A DNA stretch of 64,000 bases from contig NC_065535.1 of the NCBI RefSeq assembly GCF_932294415.1, forward strand, positions 29,094,782 through 29,158,781, given 5' to 3'. The notes below the pieces were generated by a model that was not told where the DNA came from, searched no databases, and saw only the letters and a program-made list of their open reading frames with translations. This stretch comes from Quercus robur. Its lineage: Eukaryota; Streptophyta; Magnoliopsida; Fagales; Fagaceae. Both the position numbers and the translations under genes were made by a program. This document shows, in pieces, positions 35,809 through 47,644 of this stretch (positions are counted from its first letter, which is position 1; every line of letters begins with the position of its first letter).

Positions 35809-37611
35809 AGGGTAGAATACACTAACCTACCTTGAGGTTTAGGGTAATGTCAAGCACATCCAAAACTTCTTAAAAATAACCAATTTGGTCCTTGAAGACA
35901 AACGGCATGTTACATCGTTTGTGCACTCTTTAGACCCAAACTTTTTCTTTTATATCTTTTCTCCTTTCTTTCTTCTTATCCTCAATAGTCAACACCACAC
36001 CTCCACACACCTGGCCCTCTCTCTATCCCTTGTTTCTTTTCTTCTTCCTTTATTTCTCACTTGATTCTCTCTTTCTCTTTCTATTTTCTTTTCCTTTGCC
36101 TAGCCAAATCTTACCCTTATGGATCTTCTTTCTCCCATCTCTCTATTTTGTTGATGGAAATCCATCAATATTGGCCAGTGGGTTAGTAGTTTTCGATAGG
36201 ATGACTAGATTTGGCTTTAACAGCAATATTGGGGTGGAATTTTGGATCTTGGTTGATGTGATTGGGTTAAGGTCATTCGGGTTTTCATTGGTTTCTTTGT
36301 GAAGGAGATGAAGTTTTTCCTTTTGGTTTTCTCAGCAGCCAAACATTGAGTAAAGGCATCTAAAGACTTTATATGGCTCTTCCTTTTGATTTTTTTGGCT
36401 ACTAAATTAGGAATGAAGAAGATTTATGGGTTTTACTTTAAATTTTCTTGGCTGCCAAACACAGGATGGGGAAGATCTATGTGACTTTTTCTTTGGATTT
36501 TCTTGGCTACCAAACACAAAATTATTAATGTAAGGACCAGATTTGGTTCACTAGCCCAAAAGGTGGATGGACTTAGGCTCAAAAAGCCCAATACAATAAA
36601 TTTGTAGAGAGTGGGTTGGAAAATTGGGCTTTAATGAGTTAGACAACCAATAGATTGGATCCAGATGACAAGAAAATGTAGATAGACCAGTTTAATCTAA
36701 AGAAAACTATCCTCGACACAGTCCAAGGAGATCAATTCTTATATATTGCTTCTCAAGTTTAATTACAAATTCAGTTCTTGATTGCTACAGTGTTTCTCTC
36801 TCCCCTTTTTGATCCCTTCTCCATGGAGGGTCTCTTACATTATATATTTCCCTTTAGATGATCTTGGTCCTCCACTTGTTGATCATCTAAGTTACTACTT
36901 GAGTGCTTATCCCATCGAACACCCTCTCAGGCTCTCTATGAATTGGGGTAGCCAATGCAGCACTGTTCAGGGGTCTTCTCCACATTAATGCAGCTAGAAA
37001 GTTAGTTGTAGAGCATTTAATGCAGTGGTAGCAGCTTTCTCTTGAGATATTTTATGGCCTCCCTCTGTTCTATTCCTTTTGGATACTTATCCTCATTAGT
37101 GGAATCGTCCGAAACGTTGCTCCTAGTGTCAGACCACACCTTCTGACCTCGACTTTGCTCAGCTGAGGAAGTATTCCTCCTCGGACAACCTTCTCGGATG
37201 GTCACGATTAGACCTCACCTCTTTACTTACCAACACAGATTCTTAGGGAAGTGTTCACCCATCCTTGGACTACTTAATGTCCTCGGATTAGACCCCTGGC
37301 CCAATATATATATGGATATGCATTCCTGCGCCTATCACCCCTACAATTAATAATTTCATTTTAAGAAAAAATCTAAGAAAATCGTTGGTATGGTGTTGAT
37401 GAAACATGAAATGGTGTAGTGTTAATGTGCCACTTGTTTGCTATCTTTGTAGTCTTCCTTTAAAAATCCCAAAGAGCTTTGCACTGGGAGAGAATGCACA
37501 CATGGCCTTACACATCGTTAATGTTTAAAGGACCAATTGGACATTTTAAAGAAGTTTTGGATGTTTTTGGAATTATCCCAAACCTTAGGGTAGGTTATTG
37601 TATTTTACCCT
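35809..37611. mobile_element. DNA transposon with about 85-bp terminal inverted repeats (Mutator-like?)
   Basis: The left end (35809-35893, AGGGTAGAATACACTAACCT...) and the right end (37611-37528, RC AGGGTAAAATACAATAACCT...) are inverted repeats of about 85 bp that share AACATCCAAAACTTCTT and end near GGTCCTT. Such long TIRs suggest a Mutator-like non-autonomous element, but a 9-bp target duplication is not clear; ATTGTT flanks both ends, off by one base. Without the nested solo LTR the element is about 1 kb. The interior (about 35940-36300) has pyrimidine-rich then gene-like sequence, and three degenerate TTTTCTTGGCTNCCAAACA repeats (36330-36520). Confidence 0.6.
36529..37345. repeat. Solo LTR of the Tat/Retand family
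   Basis: 817 bp, TGTAAGGACCAG...CCCCTACA, flanked by a perfect 5-bp target duplication ATTAA (36524-36528 and 37346-37350). It shares its start, GGATGGACTTAGGC-type motifs and CCTCGGA motifs with the LTRs of the element at 39184-50738. No internal sequence remains, as expected after LTR-LTR recombination. Confidence 0.88.
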
Positions 37612-38648
37612 TATTGTTATCATTGCCATTTTTGTTGCCACCACTACAATATCATTGTTAGGGATGTGTAGCCAATCCACCAATTTGTTAAAATCAATCT
37701 GATCCAACATGGTCGGTTTTTAGGGGTTGGTGGATTAGGTTGGGTTATGAAACTTTTTTTTTTTTTTCCCAATGGATCAGGTTGGGTTTGGATCATAAGA
37801 TTCACAAATCCGTCTAATCAAACCTAACCCACCTATATTTAATATACATTTAATTTTAAAAATATATTTAATAATATATTATACAATCTTGTTATTTACT
37901 TTTTTGCCTCTCTTTCTAAATAAAATCCAACCCTAAGTTCTTCTCATATAGTTTGTATTGTTTTGGTGTTATGCTTAGGATTATTTGGTTATAAATTTGC
38001 TCTTATTTTTGATAGTGTTGTTCTAATGCTCAATTTAATAATAGCAATAGTAATTTTTTTTAAAAAAAATTGACTAATCCATTGGTCTTACCCGATCCAG
38101 CCCAATCTATGTGGATTATGTTAGATTTTTTTTAACCCACCATGGTGGGTTGGGTTGAAAAAACCCATCAACCTGATCCATGCACACCCATACACCACCT
38201 TCAACGTCACGATACACCATGGTGCCATTAACGTAATTTTTTTTTAACTACTATAATAATTTCTTTAACGCATATTTATCCCAATAATGAAAATTTAAAT
38301 TTAAATTTAAATCACATCAGTTCGAAAATTCTAAGATTTTTTTTTTTCAAACTCTTTATGTAAAGTCCAAAAGGCAGTATAAAAGTAATCCTAATACAAT
38401 ATGTTTGGGATCATATCTTATAAAATGGGAATTACATGATTGGAATCCTCGGATTTCCCTTGGGGAGATAAAGTAAAAAAAATAATACTTGCACTTAAAA
38501 GTTTTAATCATCAAAATAAAAAATAAAAAAATTGCCTACAATAGAAGAATTAATACATTATTTCTGATAGTGTCCCAAGGAGTAATATTTAGGTACTTCC
38601 AGAGTACAGAGAATGATGCTAACTCCTTCTTCTCACATTCATTGTGGG
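37612..38648. other. Intergenic, with a low-complexity repeat
   Basis: Around 37670-38210, GGTTGGGTT and related motifs appear in both orientations (for example AGGTTGGGTTATG near 37728 and GGTGGGTTGGGTTG near 38142), suggesting an undefined repeat. No coding potential is supported. Ends with ATTGTGGG (38641-38648), the hAT target duplication. Confidence 0.35.
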
Positions 38649-39183
38649 TAGGGGCGGAGCTAAAGGGGGGCCAAGGGGGGGCACCTGACTCCTTCGAAAA
38701 AGTCTACTATATATATATATATATATATGCTCATGTAAAGTGAGTTAGCTCTTGGCATAGAATAGAAAAACAAAGAAACAGTTTCCCTAAACAATTAACA
38801 AACTATGCATGACATGAAATAAATAATAAAATAGCATATCTTCCAATTGAGAAAGTCTAGAGACACAATAAAATCTCACAATATTTTCACAATACTCTTG
38901 TTTTTAGTTGAGATGAATCTCAAAATAATTTATTTTATTTTATTCTGACCAATGATGTACAAACACCTCAATTTATTGTAAAAATATTGTGAGATTTTGT
39001 GGTGTTACAAAAACAACTCCTCACACTTTAAACAAATAAATGCCGCCAAACTAAACTTGTTAAAGCTGTTTACATTTTTGACCAATATTACTCTTTTTAT
39101 CTTTTTCTTTTTTCACTTACCTAATTTTCTTTCTTTTCTCATTTGAAGTTTCCTGTGTAGCTCTAATTACAAATAATAATAAT

Positions 39184-40201
39184 TGTAAGGACCCGATTTG
39201 AGTTCCTAGCCCAACACGTGGGTGGACTTAGGCCTAAGAAGCCCAAAACAATGAATTTGTAGAGGAATGGGTTGGGAAACTGGGGTTTAGTTGGTCAAAC
39301 AACGAGCTAGATAGGTTTGATGACAAAAAGATAAAAATGGACAACTGTAAAATGAAGAAAGAACGTCCTCGGCGAAATCTGAGGACAATGGTTCTTATAT
39401 AATGCTCTTAGATAACGTTACAAGTTTGATTGTGGATTGCTACAGTATTTCTTTTCTCAATTTTTTGATCCTCTAATCTTGTTTCCTCCTTCTTCTTTTA
39501 TACCCTCTCTCCTTTTCATCTCCACCTTCCACCTGTATGCTAGATGGTTAGGCCTGATACTTGTCCCATCAGCACTTCCCATAAGTTCTCATGTAGTAGC
39601 TGTAAGGCTGAAATACACTGTTCAGGTATCACTTCTACATTAATGCGGTCAGGGGATTAGCTGCAATGCATTCAATGCGGAGATAGCAACTTTCTCCCTA
39701 GATATTTTGGGGCTCATCCTTATCTTATATTTCTGCAATGCTTGTCCGCCCCAACTAAATTTCAGGGGTTGTCATCCTTGCTGTCACACCATCTTCCAAG
39801 ACCTCGGCCAAGTCCGGCCGAGGAAGTTTTCATCCTCGGCACACTTTCCGGAGCTATTATGACCAAACCTTATTTATCAGCGCAATCTCCTTTGACGAAG
39901 ACTTCTCCTCCTTGGGCAGATCCCCGTTCTCGGCTTGAGCCACATGCCCAATATATGGATAAATAATGAACTTCTAGGCCCAAGGGCCTTACAATAACCC
40001 CTTCCAGGACCTCGGCCAAGTCCGGCCAAGGAAGTTTTCATCCTTGACACACTTTCCGAAACTATTATGACCAAATCTTATTTATCAGCACAATCTCCTT
40101 TGACGAAGACTTCTCCTCCTCAGGCAGATCCCCGTTCTCGGCTTGAGCCACATGCCCAATATATGGATAAATAATGAACTTCTAGGCCCAAGGGCTCTAC
40201 A
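39184..40201 (-). repeat. 3' LTR with a duplicated U3 segment
   Basis: 1018 bp, against 816 bp for the partner. The excess is a tandem duplication, period about 208 bp, of the segment from the CTCGGCCAAGTCCGGCC region to AATAATGAACTTCTAGGCCC (for example at 39957 and 40165). In the element's orientation this is the start of the LTR, that is U3. Confidence 0.88.
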
Positions 40202-40225
40202 ATAACCCCTCGAGATTCCCCTTTC
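40202..40225 (-). other. Polypurine tract (minus strand)
   Basis: The RC reads GAAAGGGGAATCTCGAGGGG then TTAT, directly before the 3' LTR start TGTAGAGC. Its GAGGGGTTAT end matches the PPT at 3001-3014. Confidence 0.65.
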
Positions 40226-40479
40226 TAGCTCCTCAGGAAGAAATGAGGATTTTGATGTCTCTAAATTAGCTCCGTGCCTATTTCGTCCTTTCTCTGCTTA
40301 TGAAGACGCCCTTTTGTCTGCCCAAGACACGCTCCTGGCGCTGCAGCATTCGAGGCACGTCCTTATTAAATTCTGGCTGCTCTTTCTCCCCCACGTTCTA
40401 TGGCATGATGCGAATCGTAAGGTTGAGGGCTTCGTTGGGAATTGAGCGGGAACTTTCCCGCTCTCTACTCTCTCCTTGG

Positions 40480-40487
40480 TATAAATA
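40480..40487 (+). promoter_or_regulatory. TATA box of antisense gene copy 2
   Basis: TATAAATA is preceded by a CT-rich stretch and lies 271 bp before the ATG at 40751. CCGTAAGT (40623-40630) is a donor-like site and CTTTTCTAG (40741-40749) an acceptor-like site just before the ATG, so the leader probably contains an intron. The same elements occur at matching places in copy 1. Confidence 0.5.
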
Positions 40488-40750
40488 TCTATTAAATCAA
40501 CTTTTTTCCTCACTTTAGCATTCATTTCGTTCTAGCGCTCATACCTTGAACCTGCACACTTTTTCAAATTTCTTGAGCCCTTACAAATACTAAAGACCCA
40601 TCTGAGGACACCTTTATTCTTTCCGTAAGTCTTCTTGAACTTTTACTCTTTAATTTTCTACACCTTCCTCTTTTCTACACATTCTTTCTTTTTCTCCTCG
40701 ATTCTAATTTCCTTTCTCAATCTCTTTAGTTTTCCCAGCCTTTTCTAGAA

Positions 40751-43152
40751 ATGGGTAGATTTAAGAGTTTAATAGATTCCGAGGAGGGGATAGAAAGCTT
40801 TAGGGCTCGTTATAGCATCCCTCCAAGAGTAGGAATTAGGTACTGTGATGAGAGTCAATGGCACGAGGATAAGCAAGTCGGGGAGGTAGTAATCCTGATG
40901 ATTGCCTTCATAGAAAGAGGGATGAAAATCCCCATGGGTGGAGTCACTAAGGACTACCTTAGAGCTCATAGGTTGGCTCCTACTCAGTGTGCCCCTAATA
41001 TGTTTAGGATTTTAGGCTCCATGGATGCCCTTAATGAAAAAATGGGTTTCGGTCTAACCCACCACGATGTCAATTGGGTCTATAACCTTCACCGTCTAAA
41101 AGGGCAAGGATACTACTTGAAATCAAGGTATCCCGAGGTTAGGCTCATTTAATGCCTCCCCAAATCCAACAAGGGGTTGAACAAAGACTTCCTGATCTTG
41201 TCGGGGGAGTGAAGTGATGGTCTCCCTTGCCTGACGAGAGAGGGAGAACCATGTGGGGTACTAGGTCTAGGGTACTCATTTATAAGTCCTTTCTCTGATT
41301 TGTTGTATTTTTATATCTGATAAAACTTTATTTCACTGATGGATTTGCAGACAAGCGCGTTGCTGAACCGAATTTCAACCTGGTCAACAAGGATAGCCTA
41401 GAAAAAATCCTTAAGGCCGAGGTGTTTGTGAATTTGGATGGTCAATTACGAGCGGCTCACTTGATCCTAGGATACACGTTGATCTCGTCAAGCTTCCAAG
41501 CTCCTAAGTGTGTCATAAGGGCCAGAGACCCCCGCCTACACCGGATAAGCTAACTACGCCAGGTTTCCTTCTTCCTGGTCCAAAAGTAGAGAGCGTAGAA
41601 ATCACAACCCCCATTCCTGAAGGTATACCAAAAGTAAGGGCCTCGTCACTACAACAAACAACCAGTGCGGCCATTTTGTCTCACCCCCCCAACATACAAG
41701 AAGAAAAAGTGGTAGAAGTAGCTGATTCCGAGGACGAGTTTGAAATTTTCAACCATGTCTTGTCCCTGGAAATTTCAAATCCTGATCTCGGTCCTCCATT
41801 CTCACCAATAATCGACGAGATAGGGATACAGCGCAGACCAAAGTCCAGTTTGCTTGATTTAATAGAGTCTCAACTTGGGAGGGATGCACTTGGGAAGGCT
41901 GCCCAGACTAAGCTTCCCACTCCTCCATCTGCCTTGCCCTCTCAAGCGACAGAACTAAAGAGGAAGAGAGAGTCAAAAGGGAAGGAGGTGATGGGAGCTG
42001 GACAAATCCTTCCCCCCCGCGAGGACGAGGTTCAAAGGGCATCCAAACAAGCCAAAACGGGGTAGAGGGGCACCGAGAGGGGTGCCGAGAAGAGGAACGA
42101 TCCCCAGGTTGGGCCTCTAGCCTAGCTCCTTGCCCCAATGCTGAATGAGGAACCTCTCTTTGCTAATGCCTCAATTTGCGATTTTCAAGGAGGAGTAGCC
42201 AATTACGTGGCCGACGCAGTGAAGCAAGCCTTGCTACTCCCCGAGGACATGGCCAAGCTACGTGATATAAGGAGACATGAGGTTTTCCTCAATCTCAAAA
42301 GATATTTGGCTATGGTTCGTCCCCATCCTTTCTTTCTAACTTATTCTCTTCACTTTCCTCTTATAATTCTTCTTTCTTTCCTTGGCAGGCTATTCAAGCA
42401 TATTTCCGAGCCGAGGAGATGGCTAACTCCTGCCATCAACAGATGAAGGAGGAGGAAGGGAGGCGCAACGCTGCTGTGGATGCCTTTCACGTGGCCGAGA
42501 AGAGCATCTAGGAGCTTAAGAAGAAGCTGCAGGAGGAGAAGAAAGAAGGGAAGTATGCGGTGGCAGCCCTAGAGAGTGTTGAAAAGCAAGCTGAAAGCCA
42601 ATGGCTGTTGCTACGTACTGCTGAGGACAACTTGGCCCCTCCAAAACTCAAATTGCTGCACTAAAAAAGAAATTGGAAGAGGTCGAGAAGGCCAGAGTTC
42701 TCACCGAGAAGGCTCAAGAGGAGGTAAAGAAAGCCAAAAAAGAAGCAAAGCAGCATGGCTATGACGTAGGCGTGGCCGAGACTGAGGACGCCCTTAATAC
42801 CGAGGTCCTTGCTGTTTGCAGAACTTACTGCACCCTGACATGGGACGAAGCCCTCAACCAGGCTGGGGTTGAGGCCTCTTCCATGCTCAAGAGGGAAAAA
42901 AGTGTCTACTACCCGCCAGCCATATGCCTTGCGAGCTCTTCGGATTCTAAGGCCGACCCAGCACCCTCGAAAGCAACTGAAGCCCAAGGAAGTCCACCCA
43001 GAGCCCCTCCTGTAGCTAATACTTCTTCTGAGGGTGGGGAGCAGGCCGAGGACACTACAAGAGCTGGGGATGCCAACAAAAGCACAGTCCAAGGCACTGA
43101 CTTAGCTCTAACTTTTCCAGGGGATCTCCTTAAAGAAAAAGAAACTTCCTAG
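40751..43152 (+). pseudogene. Retrotransposon antisense gene (aORF), copy 2, spliced, decayed
   Basis: Transcribed opposite to gag-pol. Exon 1 (40751 to about 41210) encodes the PF04195-like domain (MGRFKSLID, GEVVILMIAFIERG, TQCAPNMFRILG) but has a TAA at 41150-41152. Exon 2 begins after TTTGCAG at about 41352 (DKRVAEPNFNLVNKDSL...DGQLRAAHLILGY); a frameshift follows near 41510-41550 and a TAG near 42063. It ends at LKRYLAMG before a GT donor at about 42317. Exon 3 starts after TTGGCAG at about 42390 and encodes a Glu/Lys-rich coiled coil (a TAG near 42510, a frameshift near 42660), then VAETEDALNTEVLAVCRTYC...EKETS, ending at 43152. Architecture matches 59-2472 throughout. Function unknown; other members occur in Tat-lineage elements of other plants. 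Confidence 0.78.
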
Positions 43153-43729
43153 AGCATAGAGCTGGTGTTGGCAACTCTTCCCATACCCCCAAAAATGGAC
43201 CCAAAGGATAAGGCTCAAGTACCCCCACAGCAGCGGATACCCAACCTGCCAAATATGCAAAGGAAAAACTTATAATAAAGATGAAAAAATAGTTGTATCT
43301 TTTTCTTGTTATCTAGCTGCCTTTGTTAGAGGCCTAAACTTAATGGAAGTTGCAAATTTTCTTCTAATGATTTTGGTTTTTATGTTGCCCCTACTTTAAA
43401 CTTTGCTTGTTGTGATGGGATATATCTTTAGTGACCAATCCATCTAAGTAACAACACGTACCTTACGCAAAAATATGATCAGTATTAAAACAAATTGAAT
43501 CTGCTATGTTAATCACCTCGGCCATGCCTAATTCTTTTTTGAAAAACTTACACAACATTGTGACGTGAGCATAGGTTTTAAAGTTACAATTTGCCTTACT
43601 TAAAAACAACTTTATAAGACCTGAGTGGCAAACCACTTTCATACAGACATGGGCATGCCTGCAAATGCTTTAAGTGATGCTCATGAACATCTAATTGAAA
43701 CCATTTTTGCAATGACACTTACCGTCACC

Positions 43730-44515
43730 CATTGTAACTGTACCCAGAGTATGTCATGCTTAGACACTTAGGTAATGGCCAAGACGTGTTAACTTTCCTA
43801 AGGCAGATGGTCTGAGGAACCAGACTTAGCTAAGGTCATGTTTGATGCTCAGAAAAATATTTCTAAGTATTAATTTATCCAAAGCAAATGGTCCGAGGAA
43901 CCAGACTTAGCAAAGGTTCTGTTTAATACTTAGAATAATTAATAAAGTTATTAATTTTCCCAAGGCATGTGGTCTGAAAAGCTAGGCATGGCCAATGTTT
44001 AGTTTGATACTTAGATAGATGCTAAGGAGAATTTTCCCAAAGCAGATGGTCCGAGGAACTAGGCATAGCTAAGGTTTTGTTTAATACTTAGAATAACGAA
44101 TAAAGTTATCAATTTTCCCAAGGCATGTGGTCCGAGGAGCCATGCATGGCCAAGGTTCAGTTTGATACTTAGATAGATGCCAAGGAGTATTAATTTTCCT
44201 AAAACATATGGTCCAAGAAACCAGGCATAGCTAAGATTCTGTTTAATACTTAGAATGATGAATAAAGTTATCAATTTTCTCAAGGCATGTGGTCCGAAGA
44301 GCCAAGCATGGCCAAGGTTTAGTTTGATACTTAGATAGATACCAAGGAGTATTAATTTTCCCAAAGCAGATGGTCCGAGGAACCAGGCATAGCTAAGGTT
44401 CTGTTTAATACTTAGAATAACGAATAAAGTTATCAATTTTCCCAAGGCATGTGGACCAAGGAGCCAGGCATGGCCAATGTTCAGTTTGATACTTAGATAG
44501 ATGTCCAGAACACAT
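43730..44515. repeat. 81-bp / 162-bp tandem array in the element's 3' region
   Basis: About nine monomers of about 81 bp alternate as two types, giving a 162-bp higher-order unit. GGTCCGAGG-type anchors lie at 43809, 43890, 43971, 44048, 44129, 44210, 44291, 44372, spaced 81 bp except for one 77-bp step. Type A carries GGAACCAGGCATAGCTAAGG, type B GGAGCCAGGCATGGCCAAGG. Confidence 0.9.
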
Positions 44516-44560
44516 GACAAGCAATATAACAAACCCAAAATAAGGTGAAGAGAATCTCCA

Positions 44561-45663
44561 TTAATAATAATATCTCCTTAGATTATATACATTCCAAGGG
44601 CGTGGTACGGCCCTTTCCTCTAGATCTAAGAGATAATATGCACCAATCCAGGCCACTGATGTAATACGATAGGGCCCCTCCCAGTTAGGTCCCAACTTCC
44701 CCCACGTTGGGTTCTTGGCAGTCCCTATAACTTTTCTTAGAACCAAATCTCCAGGTGCCAGTGGCCCTAGCTTCAAGTTAGCATCGTATTTTTTTTTTTT
44801 GAGCTTGTGTTGATAATAAGCTAATTGGACCCTAGCATTTTCTCTTTGTTCTTCAATTAAATCTAGGCTCTTTTCCAATAGCCCATCGTTACCGTCCGGA
44901 GTGAAAGAACTTGTTCTAAGTGTGGGGAACCCAGTTTCCAAAGGAATGACAGTTTCGGCACCATAGGTCATTGAGAAAGGCGTCTTTCTAGTAAATCTAT
45001 GAGGTGTAGTTCGGTAGGTCCAAAGGACGTGTGGTAATTCTTATACCAATTTTCCTTTTGTGTCGTTTAGTCTTTTTTTGAGTCCATTCACTATAACCTT
45101 GTTGACAGCCTCGGCTTGCCCATTTCCTTGTGGATAGGCCAGAGTGGAATTCCTATTCTTTATTCCCAGATCGCAGCAGTACCTCCTAAAGGTTTTACTA
45201 TCAATCTGAATCCCATTTTTCGAGATGAGGGTATGAGGAATTCCAAACCAAGTGACAATATTCTTCCAAACAAATTTTTTGGCGTCCACGTCCCTGATGT
45301 TTAACAAGGGTTCAGCTTCGACCCATTTAGTGAAGTAATCCGTGCCGACCAACAAATACCTCTTATTCCCTGCTGCCTTAGGGAAGGGCCCCACAATATC
45401 CAAACCCCACTAAGCGAAAGGCCAAGGACTGGTTAAGGGATTAAGGACTCCTCCAGGTTGGTGGATGTTTAGTGCAAATCTTTGGCATTGGTCACACTTC
45501 TTTACATAGTCTTGTGCTTCCCTTTGCATGTTTGGCCACCAGTAGCCTTGTGTGAGGGCCTTGTGAGACAGAGACCTGCCTCTCGTGTGGCTTCCACAAA
45601 TTCCTTCGTGCAATTCTTCTAGGAGTAGTTCCACTGCTTCAGGGTGCATGCACAATAGATACA
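44561..45663 (-). pseudogene. Tat/Retand integrase
   Basis: Zinc-binding region HEGICGSH...CDQCQ (45655-45410), then the core (from about 45403) with LDIVGPFP, then ISKNGIQ where the family has Asp before Asn-Gly, so the second catalytic Asp is replaced by Lys. The catalytic Glu is in YPQGNGQAEAVN. The C-terminal domain runs to PRPWNVYNLRRYYY (44564). Stops: TAG in PFA*WG near 45411 and TAA in KLV*ELPH near 45041. Inactive. Confidence 0.85.
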
Positions 45664-45679
45664 GGCCAGAAAAAGATCT

Positions 45680-46300
45680 CTAATACAGTTTCTGATCCTC
45701 GAACACCCAAAACCGAGGTGTTTTTCTTTGCACCATGTCAGCCTCAGATTTATTCTTGGGCAAAATATCTTCTTTAAGGAATAGCGCAATAGAGTCCATC
45801 CAACTAGGCCCCACCCTTACTTGGTGAACATGAACCACATTCCTTCCCACCTCAGAAGGTTTACATAAGTTTTCCACAAGGATTACCCGGGGTAAGCCCT
45901 GTGTCGAGGAAGTTTCTAGTGTGGTGAGAGAGTTTGCATGTGCATTCCTACTTCTAAGAACTTGTGATAAAACAAAAGACTCAAATCCAGATTGCAAATG
46001 TCTAACCTGACTCAAATACTCCTACATTCTAGGATCTCTTGCCTCCAACTCCTCTTGGACTTGGTCTACCACCAGCCTTGAATCAGAGAATATCTCCATT
46101 ACTTTTCCACCAATTTTCTGAACCATGGTCATCCTTACCAAGAGAGCTTCGTATTTGGCCTTATTGTTTGTAGCCGAGAATCCCATTCTTAAGGATTTCT
46201 CGATTGTGATCCTTTCTGGGGATACTAGGACTAGCCCCACTCCAAATCCTCTTTAATTAGCTGCACCATCAACGTAAACCTTCCAGGACAAAGGTTCTTG
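45680..46300 (-). pseudogene. Second (archaeal-type) RNase H domain and tether
   Basis: After the LTR-retrotransposon RNase H comes WKVYVDGAAN*RGFGVGLVL, then NNKAKYEALL and SDSRLVVDQVQEELEARD (46240-46022). This is the pattern of the additional RVT_3-type RNase H known only in the Tat branch among plant gypsy elements. TAA interrupts DGAAN*RG, TAG follows ARDPRM, and TAG ends the tether at 45680. Confidence 0.8.
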
Positions 46301-46399
46301 CAAGGGGATTGTGCCAACTGATTTTTCATTCATGTTTTGCTCCTCTAATTTATCTTCTGATGGGGTCTCAGCGAACTCAGCTACCAAATCAGCGAGGAC

Positions 46400-47644
46400 C
46401 TAACCTTTGACTGAGCTGCAAGGCATATATTTGATATCAAATGCCCCTAGGATCGTGCCCCACTTTGCAATTCTCCCTGTGTAGTCGATGCTTCGAAGTA
46501 GGGATCTGAGTAAGAGTTGAGTTAAGACAACAATTGTGTGTAATTGGAAATAATGGGGGAGCTTACGTGTGCCATGCACCACCGCCAAAATGGCCTTTTC
46601 AAGTGGTAAGTACTGGACCTCAGCTTCATGTAATGACTTGCTTATATAATAGACTGGTCTCTACACGCCACAGTCGACACGAATCAAAACTAGACTTACT
46701 GCGTGGGGGGCCATGACAAGGTAAGCAAACAGAACCTTGTCCACCTCAGGCCTTGACATAATTGGTGGCCGAGAAAGGTATTCTTTCAACTGCTGGAAAG
46801 CCTGGGCACATTCATTGGTCCATTCAAACCCCTTCCACTTGTTTAACAATTTAAAGAAAGGTCTACACCTGTCAGCTGATCGAGAGATGAACCGGTTCAG
46901 GGCAAAGGTCATTCCTGTAAGCTTCTGGACCTCTTTTGGATTCCGAGGTGGTTGCAGGTTGTTGATCGCCTTAATCTGGTCGGGATTGACTTCAATTCCA
47001 CGATGTGTGACTATGTAGCCCAAAAACTTGTCTGACCCGACACCAAAAGAACACTTGGAAGCGTTAAGTCGTAGTTTGTGCTTCCTTAAGATATCAAAAA
47101 TATTCCCGAGATCATTAACATGCTCGGACTCTTCCTTACTTTTTACTACCATATCATCGATATAAATCTCAATGTTTTTCCCTAACTGTGGTTCAAACAT
47201 CCTAGTCATCATCCTTTGGTAGATAGCCTCAGTATTCTTCAAACTAAAGGGCATCACTTTGTAATGATAGTTTCCTATAGGAGTGACAAAAGATGTCCTT
47301 TCCTGGTCGTCCAAGGCTATAGGTATTTGATGATACCCTTGAAAGGCATCCAAAAAGCTCATTCGATGGTGGCCTACAGTTGCGTCCACCAACTAATCAA
47401 TCCGAGGCATAGGGAAAAGGTCCTTTGGGCAGACTTTGTTCAAGTCTATAAAATCTACGCAAACACACCACTTCCCCGTCTTCTTCTTAACCACTACGGT
47501 GTTAGCCAGCCATTCAGGGTAAAAAACCTCTTTAATAGCCCCAGCTCGCTTAAGTTTCATCACCTCGTCCTTTACAGCATCCGAATGCTCTTTGGATGAA
47601 CGTCGAGGTGGTTGTTTCCTGGGGGGTGACAAATGGATTGACAA
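46400..47644 (-). pseudogene. Tat/Retand reverse transcriptase and RNase H
   Basis: RT fingers and palm: AGAIKEVFYPEWLANTVVV, RIDxLVDATVGHHRMSFLDA, VMPFSLKN, and the catalytic YIDDMVVKS. Then the connection (FLGYIVTHRGIEVNPDQ) and RNase H with PVYYISKSLHEAE. Stops: TAG after MPRID (47393-47395), TAG in CGV*RPVYY (about 46661), TAG after SSVKG (46400-46402). Each sits where related elements have Gln. Confidence 0.88.

Noticed and set aside
36030-36302. 90-residue plus frame rich in Phe/Leu
   Set aside because: Pyrimidine-rich low-complexity sequence inside the TIR element; may be part of a captured fragment but is not supported as a gene.
43730-44515. CRISPR-like repeat array
   Set aside because: Continuous tandem monomers with no unique spacers, in a plant retrotransposon.
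44059-44538. 159-residue minus-strand frame with repeated LSIKLNxGHAW / LGPxALGKLI units
   Set aside because: It is the tandem array read through: the 162-bp unit is a multiple of three, so any open unit stays open. No start context or homology.
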